Source of the DNA: CAYRTD01 sp964426915
GTDB taxonomy: Bacteria; Bacteroidota; Bacteroidia; Bacteroidales; GCA-2748055
DNA: 24,387 nt
Reading direction: 5' to 3'
NCBI GenBank assembly: GCA_964426915.1
Contig: CAYRTD010000048.1
Location: 1-24,387 of the forward strand
The notes beneath the pieces are model-generated. The model ran no database searches, was not told the DNA's origin, and worked only from the letters and a program-made list of their open reading frames with translations. This document shows positions 7,728-15,483 of the stretch, piece by piece. How positions within the stretch are numbered: the first letter of the stretch is position 1; each line of letters begins with the position of its first letter. The position numbers and the translations under genes are program-made.

Positions 7728-10700
7728 ATGAGGAAGAAAATCAAACTACTAACGTTTCTATTCTGTTGCCTGACTTTGTCAGTCGCAGGTCAGAAGATAA
7801 GTATTCAAGGTGTGGTAAAATCGGCTGAAGGTGATCGGTTACCAGGCGTCAATGTTTACGAACAGGGAACCCAAAACGGTACTGTAACGAATCTTAAGGG
7901 GGAATACACCCTCAATGTATCCGGTCAGGATGCAACAATTTCATTTTCGTATATAGGTTTTCTTCCCGAAAACATCCAGGTTAAGGGGCGTCAAAAAATA
8001 GATGTAACCCTGATTGAGGACATTAAGCAACTGGATGAAATTGTAGTCATCGGGTACGGCACACAGAAAAAAAGTGATGTATCCACAGCAATTTCTTCTG
8101 TCAGTAACGAGGATCTTGTAAAATCATCAACAGTAGGTTTTGATCAGGCACTTCAGGGAAAAGTTGCGGGAGTCCAGATAGTAACCAATTCAGGTCAGCC
8201 GGGAGGTATGACTTCCGTGAATATCCGCGGTATGGGCGGTCTTGGCAGAAGCGAACCCCTTTATGTTATAGATGGCGTGATCATGTACGATTACCAGAAT
8301 AACGTGCACGAGGGAAGGCTTGATTACGGTACGAATGTTACCAATGTGCTATCTTCCATCAATCCGGCAGATATAGAGAGCATCGACATACTGAAAGATG
8401 CATCAGCCAGTGCCATATATGGTTCCAGGGGAGGCAACGGGGTTGTAATCATCACTACTAAAAGAGGCAAAGAAGGTAAACCCAAAATTTCATTTAACGC
8501 GAAATACGGGTTACAAACCCTCGCAAATAAAATGGATTTGTTAAACGCATCTGAATACATTGCATTCAGTAACGAAGCCAGAGAGGCATCAGGTTTGTTA
8601 CCTTTTCCTAAATGGCCTTCCGACCCTACCACTTTTGGCCCGGGAACCGATTACCAGGATGAAATTTTCAGGACAGCACCTCACCAGGATTATAATTTAT
8701 CGGTAACAGGTGGAAATAGCGGATCTACCTATTATATTTCGGGAAGTTACACAGCCCAGGATGGTATCCTGATCAATTCCGGTTTCCAAAGGGTTAACCT
8801 TAAGGTAAATAACGATAACAAATTAACAAACTGGCTTAAAATTGGGACAAGTATACTGCTGGGGCAAACGGAAAATCAGCTTGTACCTCATAATGTGGTT
8901 AGCAACGCGTTGACCCGTTCACCCACACTACCGGTATATACAGAAGACGGACTCAACTATGCAGGTCCGGGTTCTTTTGAATCAACCTACACGGGCAGAA
9001 TAAACAATCCTGTATTGATCGCCGACTTAAACAATCGGGAAACCATTAACAAGAATGCTATCGGGAACCTCTATGCAGAAGTATCATTCCTCCAAAATTT
9101 CAAATTCAAAACCAGTGTAGGAACCGATTACCTGCTTGCTCAAAACACTTTGTTTAATCCAACTTATGTTGAAATGACTGCTGATACGACACAACAACCG
9201 GCCATGTCGAATTCAACAGCCAATGCAGCCGCATCGAATGTCAGCAAATTGAATACCCTGATAGAAAACACACTTGCCTTCGACAGAACTTTTGGCAAAC
9301 ATACTGTAAATACCGTAGTTGGTTACACGGCGCAAAAATTTGAAACAGAAATTATGGTGGCTGAATCAAACGGACATCTGTCCAATTTTCTTGCCACCAT
9401 TGATGCCGGCTCCTCAATTGACAGATTTGCACGAGGTTCAAAAAGGATAAAAACCTATACTTCTGTATTAGGAGCCATTCGTTACAATTATGATCGCAGG
9501 TATTATTTAACCGGTAATCTGCGCCAGGATGGATCATCTGTATTTCCCTCAGACTATAAGTACGGTATATTCCCTTCATTCTCCCTTGCATGGAGAGTAT
9601 CTGGTGAAAAATTTATGAATCCCCTCCGCGATGTTTTATCTGATCTTAAAATTAGAGGAAGCTGGGGGCTTACCGGGATTGATGGCAACCTGGAAGATAA
9701 TCCCGAATATGCACTACTGGGTTTGCAATATAATGCAGTTTTCAGTGATGAGGTTGTACGAGGTATTGCACCGGCTGCTGTTATAAATCCAGCCTTACGA
9801 TGGGAATCGGCCGAGCAGACAGATATTGGGATCGATCTTGGGCTATTCAATAATCAGCTATCAATAATAGCTGACTATTACTACAAGTTACAAAAAGATA
9901 TTATTACACAATCGCCCCTTCCAAGACTTTCAGGTATGACAAATGCTTATTACACGAATGTTACAACACAGGCAATAAACAGTGCCGAAGCTCTGAATAA
10001 GGGATTTGAAATGTTGGTTTCCTATAAGCAAGCTTCAACTGCTTTCAGATACAACATAAGTGTAAATTTCAGCACTTTTACGAATAAGATAACGAAACTG
10101 GATGTGCCTTTAACTATGCTGAGCTTTAGGGGTGGTAATCTTGTGAGAATTGAAGAGGGATACCCGGTTTCCCAGTTTTATGGTTACTTATCCGACGGTA
10201 TTTTTACCTCAGAGGAGGAACTGGATGCTCTTAATGCCGCTTCCCCGACCGGATATTACCAGGTTGCAGGAACCAGTGTTGGGGATGTTCGTTTCAAAGA
10301 CATTGCAGGGCGTGATTCTACCGGGGCCATCATTACTGTTCCGGACGGACGCGTAGACGATGCGGACAGATCATTTATCGGAAGTCCTATTCCAGATTTC
10401 GTTTATGGAGCAAGCTTCTCAGCTGAATACAAGGGATTTGATATTGCTATGTCGTGGAGTGGCGTATATGGAAATGAGCTCTATAATGGCAACAGGGCTT
10501 ACCTTGAGGCATCAACAGACCAAAGCAATAAGCTATCTGTAATGAAAGATCGTTGGTCGGAAAGCAATCCCGATGGTTCATTACCAAGGGCCGTAGCCTC
10601 AGATCAAAACCTGAATGCAAGAAATTCAGACAGGTTCATCGAAGATGGATCCTACCTTAAACTCAGAAATATTGAGTTAGGTTATACCCTGCAGGGAGAG

Positions 10701-10901
10701 TGGGTAAGAAAAACAGGACTATTAAATGCAAGAGTCTATATTTCAGCGTTGAATCTGCTTACAATAACAAATTATACCGGATACGACCCGGATGTAGGGA
10801 AAGATTTACGCACAGACAACTCCGGACTTATCATGGGTTTTGATAATTCTTTTTATCCTCAGTCGCGAACGTTCATGGCAGGCATTTCCCTGAATTTCTA
10901 A
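7728..10901 (+). CDS. susC: SusC-like TonB-dependent outer-membrane transporter
   Basis: The 1057-aa protein has a signal peptide (about 1-21, ending LSVAG). A carboxypeptidase-D-like N-terminal domain follows (about 25-102; GVVKSAEGDRLPGVNVYEQG to ISFSYIGF). The junction motif VVIGYGTQKKSDVSTA (about 105-120) marks the start of the plug. The plug (to about 250) carries QGKVAGVQI, NIRGMGG, PLYVIDG and the SusC signature DILKDASASAIYGSRGGNGV. The rest is a beta-barrel ending in Phe (SLNF), as outer-membrane barrels do. SusC proteins import oligosaccharides captured by SusD, using TonB/ExbBD energy. It is directly followed by susD, as expected. Length is normal for the family, and no frameshift is seen. 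The symbol is a family-level name only; the substrate is set by the locus. Confidence 0.97.
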   Translation: MRKKIKLLTFLFCCLTLSVAGQKISIQGVVKSAEGDRLPGVNVYEQGTQNGTVTNLKGEYTLNVSGQDATISFSYIGFLPENIQVKGRQKIDVTLIEDIKQLDEIVVIGYGTQKKSDVSTAISSVSNEDLVKSSTVGFDQALQGKVAGVQIVTNSGQPGGMTSVNIRGMGGLGRSEPLYVIDGVIMYDYQNNVHEGRLDYGTNVTNVLSSINPADIESIDILKDASASAIYGSRGGNGVVIITTKRGKEGKPKISFNAKYGLQTLANKMDLLNASEYIAFSNEAREASGLLPFPKWPSDPTTFGPGTDYQDEIFRTAPHQDYNLSVTGGNSGSTYYISGSYTAQDGILINSGFQRVNLKVNNDNKLTNWLKIGTSILLGQTENQLVPHNVVSNALTRSPTLPVYTEDGLNYAGPGSFESTYTGRINNPVLIADLNNRETINKNAIGNLYAEVSFLQNFKFKTSVGTDYLLAQNTLFNPTYVEMTADTTQQPAMSNSTANAAASNVSKLNTLIENTLAFDRTFGKHTVNTVVGYTAQKFETEIMVAESNGHLSNFLATIDAGSSIDRFARGSKRIKTYTSVLGAIRYNYDRRYYLTGNLRQDGSSVFPSDYKYGIFPSFSLAWRVSGEKFMNPLRDVLSDLKIRGSWGLTGIDGNLEDNPEYALLGLQYNAVFSDEVVRGIAPAAVINPALRWESAEQTDIGIDLGLFNNQLSIIADYYYKLQKDIITQSPLPRLSGMTNAYYTNVTTQAINSAEALNKGFEMLVSYKQASTAFRYNISVNFSTFTNKITKLDVPLTMLSFRGGNLVRIEEGYPVSQFYGYLSDGIFTSEEELDALNAASPTGYYQVAGTSVGDVRFKDIAGRDSTGAIITVPDGRVDDADRSFIGSPIPDFVYGASFSAEYKGFDIAMSWSGVYGNELYNGNRAYLEASTDQSNKLSVMKDRWSESNPDGSLPRAVASDQNLNARNSDRFIEDGSYLKLRNIELGYTLQGEWVRKTGLLNARVYISALNLLTITNYTGYDPDVGKDLRTDNSGLIMGFDNSFYPQSRTFMAGISLNF

Positions 10902-11009
10902 TTCAAAAAATCAATTATCATGAAACGAGCATGTTTAAAAACAAACAAAAACCCGTATGAACTTTATCATGTAAGTTCCATCCGGTTCTTGAGAAAAAAA
11001 TTTATTCCT

Positions 11010-12536
11010 ATGAAAACAATTATCAGACTATTTGCTGCTATTATACTATTTACAGGTTGCTCTGAAGATTTCCTGGTCCAACCACCTCTCAATTCCCCCA
11101 CATCGGGAAATTTCTGGCACAATGAAGAGGAAGCTGTTATGGCGGTAAATTCTTTATATCAAACCGTTAGAATGGACAATGCCTATAATTGCGGCCATAT
11201 TCTTCTGGGAGATATGATTGCAGATGATATGACAATTGGAGGTGCTGCTTCCAGTTTCCTGGCGCTTGATGACTTTAGTTTCAATCCGGGATCCCCCCAT
11301 ATCAATAGCTCCAACGATAGTTACGGGTTATGGGGTGTTTGGTTTAACACTATTTACAGGGCCAACTGGATATTGGAAAACATCGATAAGGTTGAAAAAA
11401 TAAGTAGTGATATAAAACAGAGATCAGTAAATGAGGCTCATTTTTTCAGGGGGATAGCATATTTCAACCTGGTGATCTATTTTGGTGATGTTCCACTCTT
11501 TACACATCTTATCGGCCCTGATGAAGCAACATCGGCAGTACGCACCCCGGCGAATGAAGTATGGCAACAAGTAGAAAAGGATCTTTTAAAAGCAGCAGGA
11601 CTTGATAAGGAGCTGCAACCCGCGGGTACTCCCCTTCCTCCTAAAGGAAAATACGAGTTGGGCAGGGTGACAGAAGGTGCGGCTTATGCATTTCTTGCCA
11701 GGGTTTTTCTTTATCAGAAAGCGTATGATAAGGCGGAGATCATGGCGAAAAAAGTTATTGATCTGGGAAGGTATGACTTAAATCCGGATTTTGGAGCCAA
11801 CTGGGACAACATGATGGAAAACGGCATTGAATCGATATTTGAAATCCAGTATAAAGCTGGCCAAACAGGCTATATCTGGGGCATGTGGCCCGGAAATCAA
11901 ATTAACGGGAATACAGCGAATCAGGCTTTCGCACCTGGAGGTGATGGATGGAATAACTATGTTGCCTCCCCGCATGTTAACACCCTTTTCGAAAAAAACA
12001 GCGAGGGAGAGGAGGATAAAAGACGGAAGTTAATAATATTCAGGGTTGGTGATACCTATGATTTTAATCCTGATCAACCCTATTATCTAACGAATGACAA
12101 GCACCCTAATGGTTATACTATTTCAAAATATGTTCTTCGAAACGATATTATATCTGTACAACAAGATATTAACAGAATGCTTGATGCAGATAACAACATC
12201 CCGATAATAAGGTTTGCGGAAGTCCTACTCATTTACGCCGAAGCACTTTACCAAAATGGGAAAACGCAGGGAGCCTTCGATCAGCTTAATAAGATAAGAG
12301 CACGCGCCGGCCTCGACCCCCTTGATGGCACGGAAGATTTTATGGAAAAACTTATACATGAGCGAAGGATAGAGTTGGCTTTCGAGGGGCACAGGTTCCA
12401 GGATCTAAAGAGGTGGGGATTATTGGAAGAAGTTTTAGGTGAATATGGCTACCGGAGTGAAACCAATGGACTGTTACCCATTCCCCAGACAGAAAGGGAT
12501 CTCAGTCCGAATCTCATCCAAAACGAAGGGTATTAA
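11010..12536 (+). CDS. susD: SusD-like surface glycan-binding lipoprotein
   Basis: From the ATG at 11010 the protein is 508 aa, with a lipoprotein signal MKTIIRLFAAIILFTGC (Cys17), followed by acidic residues as in surface-exposed Bacteroidota lipoproteins. The frame is open upstream to another ATG at 10920. That 30-residue extension is charged and would bury the signal peptide, so 11010 is preferred. SusD/RagB features are the N-terminal PPLNSPTSGNFWHNEEEA segment, the TPR-like helical body (EAHFFRGIAYFNLVIYFGDVP), and the C-terminal block RFAEVLLIYAEALYQNG, ALYQNG-type helices and HERRIELAFEGHRFQDLKRWG. It forms the lid of the SusC barrel and binds glycan at the surface. The neighbour order susC-susD is canonical. 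Confidence 0.95.
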   Translation: MKTIIRLFAAIILFTGCSEDFLVQPPLNSPTSGNFWHNEEEAVMAVNSLYQTVRMDNAYNCGHILLGDMIADDMTIGGAASSFLALDDFSFNPGSPHINSSNDSYGLWGVWFNTIYRANWILENIDKVEKISSDIKQRSVNEAHFFRGIAYFNLVIYFGDVPLFTHLIGPDEATSAVRTPANEVWQQVEKDLLKAAGLDKELQPAGTPLPPKGKYELGRVTEGAAYAFLARVFLYQKAYDKAEIMAKKVIDLGRYDLNPDFGANWDNMMENGIESIFEIQYKAGQTGYIWGMWPGNQINGNTANQAFAPGGDGWNNYVASPHVNTLFEKNSEGEEDKRRKLIIFRVGDTYDFNPDQPYYLTNDKHPNGYTISKYVLRNDIISVQQDINRMLDADNNIPIIRFAEVLLIYAEALYQNGKTQGAFDQLNKIRARAGLDPLDGTEDFMEKLIHERRIELAFEGHRFQDLKRWGLLEEVLGEYGYRSETNGLLPIPQTERDLSPNLIQNEGY

Positions 12537-12597
12537 TATCTATTATTATAACTATCAGATTTGAAATGATCTATTAACCAATTTAAAATGATTAATT

Positions 12598-15399
12598 ATG
12601 AAAACAAAACTACGAAAAATTGTAAAATCAGTCCTGCTTACAGGTTTCTTGGGAATCCTGTCAGCAGGTCTCTCCGGGCAGGCTCTGGTGCTTAATCCTA
12701 CGGAAACCGGTTTTGCCTGGGAAAAATATCCCGATAGCGCGAATTTTAACGAAACCGCTGGTTGGGGGGATATGTGCGTGCAATACTCGCCCGATGACAA
12801 TGATTCCCGTGAGACATACATCCAATTTGACCTCTCCGGGGTGAAAGAAATTGTAACAAGTGCTACCCTAATGGTAAGGGCAGGTCAGAAAGGAGGATTA
12901 GACGAGAAGTATAGCGATAAGGAATATGTGCGACTTGATAATTTTTATGTTGTTGTTTATGCCTGCAATAATAAAGTTACTGACTGGACGTCGGAAGAAC
13001 TAACCTGGAATGATAAATTGCCTTCTGATATTTTTCCGCTTGATACTTTAAATATGCCATCAGAGGGTTCGGTTTCCTTTGAATTGAATAATGAAAGAAT
13101 CGTAGATTATGTGAAAGGTATGAAAGGGGCAGGAAAATCAAATATTACCTTTATTTTCAAAGCAGTGGATCCTTATACCCATTCCAGGGCCTGGATCACG
13201 AACGGCAGTGGCTGGCCAGATATGACACCCACATTGACCATAGAGTCTAAAGACCTGGAAGCAACTGCGCTCGCGTCAAAAGATGTATTCATCAATGAAG
13301 CAGTAGCCGATACAAATTATAACAAGGATACAGACATGGGGATTTTAAATGCACCCGGTAAATCACGACAAGCCTATGTTAGCTTCTTAAAAGAAGAAAT
13401 GCCGGATTTCGCGGATGAAGTCTATTTACAGGTATTCGGCACTCAAAAGCAAGGAACCGACGGCATTGACGGCTTTGATTATAAAGGACAGCCTGAATTC
13501 GTTGTAGAGGTTTACGGCGTGCATGACCATAATGCCGGAAACAGTTGGGATGAAACAACTCTTACCTGGAATAGTAAACAGCCAGGCATCTCTTTAATCC
13601 CGTTGGCAGAGATTGTATTTCAGGCAAATAACAAGCCGATGGCCTACTATGCAAATAGTGAAGCACTTACAAACTTTTACAACAGAAGGATGGCTCATAC
13701 CGGATCAACCAATATCAGTTTTGTTTTTAAGGCTAAATACGAGAGTGATTCTTCAAGAGTATGGATATCAAATAACACCTGGAAACCGGCAAAATTGATG
13801 GCATCAGGTAAAGTCAGGGGAGCCTCAGTGGGTGTTGGTGACAATGTATATGTTAATGAAGCAACTCCATTTAGTAATTATAATTCGGAAGGAGATATGC
13901 ACGTTGCCCTGGCAAATGGCAAACATCGTATAGCATACTTCAAATTTGATTTATCCGGACTTTCGCAGGCAGATGATGCCGTGCTCTCGATAACAGGAGG
14001 ACAACAGGGTAGCGGGTACATGCTGAAAGACAGTTTTATGGTTGAATTATATTCATGTGAAGATAAGGCATGGACAGAAGAAGCATTGGTTTGGCAAACA
14101 AGGCCTGCACTCACCGGAGATGCACTCGCGACTGTAAATATGTTGAGTGGTCCAAAACAAATTGCTAATTCAACCGCATTTACCAGTTATATTAACAATT
14201 TGATCAAAGATGGTATAACAGAGATTACATTGGCCCTTAAAGGAAAATACGAGACCTTTTCTGCCAATGATTCCATAAGGGCTTGGATATGGGCCGGTGG
14301 TAGTTCACTGGATTTGTTTTATAAAATTGATAATTCCATACCAGCACCATCATTTGATCCCGCCCCGGGAGTATATTACGATAATTTCACGGTATCCCTC
14401 AGTACAGAAGCAGAAGGTGCTGAAATTTATTTCACGATTGATGGTTCTGCGCCCACATCTTCATCAACATTGTACACGGCTCCCATAAACATTACTTCGG
14501 ATATGGGATTAACAACTATACGCGCCATCACCATTAAAGATGGTGGCAGAAGCGAAGAAACAACCGGTGGTTTTACAGTAGCAGACCAGAAACCTTACTC
14601 AGGTACACCGGTTGAACTTCCGGCTACCGTTTATGCTGTGGCATTTGACCTGGGAGGACAGGAAGTGGCATATCATACTACTGCCAGCCAGGCTACCTGG
14701 TCCACTCTTCAGGATTGCAGAAGTGATAATGCTGATATCAATGGGGTTCCCGGTGATGACTGTGCCATGAACGGGGGCGGTTTAGGAAGCCCAAGCGACG
14801 GTCAATGGATGGAATATACAGTTAATGTTCCGGATGATATCACCTGTTATAACCTTAATGTATTATATAAAAGGGCACCATCTCCTAATAATACAGCTGC
14901 AATACGGGTACAGGTAGTGAATAATATGAATGAAGTGGAGAGTACACTCGTGGATAGCTTTGAATTCGCCCAAAACTGTGATGACTGGACCTCAGACTGT
15001 GATTACAGTGCTGTAAATGTTGCACAGCAGGTTTTCATACCGGCCGGAAGACAAGTAATAAGGGTAACTCATCTGGGTGTGGCATGGAACTTCGAAACGA
15101 TTGAATTTATTCCTGCTTCCGGATGTGCTCAATCAATAGAATCAAATCCAAATCCCAGAATGGTTGAGGTTTACCCGAATCCTGTTGAGAACGGAATGCT
15201 GAAGTTTAAACTGAATAAGGAGTATAACGGAAAGCTATACTTATCGGTTCATGACATTACCGGCAAAAAAGTAATGAGTAAAGTATTCAGTGATAAGACA
15301 ACCAACATGGAAATACCGGTGAATCTGAATAGTGGTATGTATTTCATAAGGCTTGAAGCCAATGATCTTTCTACCGTTGAAAAAGTAATTATCAGATAA
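12598..15399 (+). CDS. Multi-CBM T9SS-exported protein, predicted surface glycan-binding protein
   Basis: The 933-aa protein has a signal peptide (about 1-28) and then only non-catalytic modules. Three DNRLRE/CBM96-like beta-sandwiches lie at about 29-215, 228-400 and 414-575. Each has the N..YN/FN...DM, YxxFDLSG-type and W..LTWN/VWQTRP motifs of that family. A chitobiase/hexosaminidase C-terminal-like domain follows (about 580-662; FTIDGSAPTSSS). A CBM6-like module is at about 676-842 (DGQWMEYTVNVP, AGRQVIRVTHLGVAWNFETIEF). The tail is a T9SS type A sorting domain (about 853-933; VEVYPNPVENG, SGMYFIRL, KVIIR). No glycosidase or lyase domain is recognisable. Its place right after susD matches the slot usually taken by a SusE/F-type surface glycan-binding protein, so that role is inferred; DNRLRE/CBM96 modules are known to bind carbohydrates such as alginate. 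It ends at a hairpin terminator. Confidence 0.88.
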   Translation: MKTKLRKIVKSVLLTGFLGILSAGLSGQALVLNPTETGFAWEKYPDSANFNETAGWGDMCVQYSPDDNDSRETYIQFDLSGVKEIVTSATLMVRAGQKGGLDEKYSDKEYVRLDNFYVVVYACNNKVTDWTSEELTWNDKLPSDIFPLDTLNMPSEGSVSFELNNERIVDYVKGMKGAGKSNITFIFKAVDPYTHSRAWITNGSGWPDMTPTLTIESKDLEATALASKDVFINEAVADTNYNKDTDMGILNAPGKSRQAYVSFLKEEMPDFADEVYLQVFGTQKQGTDGIDGFDYKGQPEFVVEVYGVHDHNAGNSWDETTLTWNSKQPGISLIPLAEIVFQANNKPMAYYANSEALTNFYNRRMAHTGSTNISFVFKAKYESDSSRVWISNNTWKPAKLMASGKVRGASVGVGDNVYVNEATPFSNYNSEGDMHVALANGKHRIAYFKFDLSGLSQADDAVLSITGGQQGSGYMLKDSFMVELYSCEDKAWTEEALVWQTRPALTGDALATVNMLSGPKQIANSTAFTSYINNLIKDGITEITLALKGKYETFSANDSIRAWIWAGGSSLDLFYKIDNSIPAPSFDPAPGVYYDNFTVSLSTEAEGAEIYFTIDGSAPTSSSTLYTAPINITSDMGLTTIRAITIKDGGRSEETTGGFTVADQKPYSGTPVELPATVYAVAFDLGGQEVAYHTTASQATWSTLQDCRSDNADINGVPGDDCAMNGGGLGSPSDGQWMEYTVNVPDDITCYNLNVLYKRAPSPNNTAAIRVQVVNNMNEVESTLVDSFEFAQNCDDWTSDCDYSAVNVAQQVFIPAGRQVIRVTHLGVAWNFETIEFIPASGCAQSIESNPNPRMVEVYPNPVENGMLKFKLNKEYNGKLYLSVHDITGKKVMSKVFSDKTTNMEIPVNLNSGMYFIRLEANDLSTVEKVIIR

Positions 15400-15424
15400 A
15401 TTATTTCGGATTAAAGTTGGAAAG

Positions 15425-15455
15425 AAACCGGGGATAATACCTCCCCGGTTTTTTT
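15425..15455 (+). terminator. Rho-independent terminator
   Basis: AAACCGGGGA (15425-15434) pairs perfectly with TCCCCGGTTT (15442-15451) around a 7-nt loop, and a run of seven T begins at 15449. It lies 25 bp after the CBM-array gene and 29 bp before the next start. It should end or attenuate the susCD transcript, making the downstream enzyme genes less expressed or separately transcribed. No clear new promoter is seen between it and 15484. Confidence 0.85.
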
Positions 15456-15483
15456 CTATCGTTAGACATATTTTTTAAATCCA

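Noticed and set aside
10920..11009. In-frame 30-codon extension upstream of the SusD start
   Set aside because: The extension is charged, has no signal-peptide character and would place the lipobox (LFTGC) at residue 47; the ATG at 11010 gives a normal lipoprotein signal.
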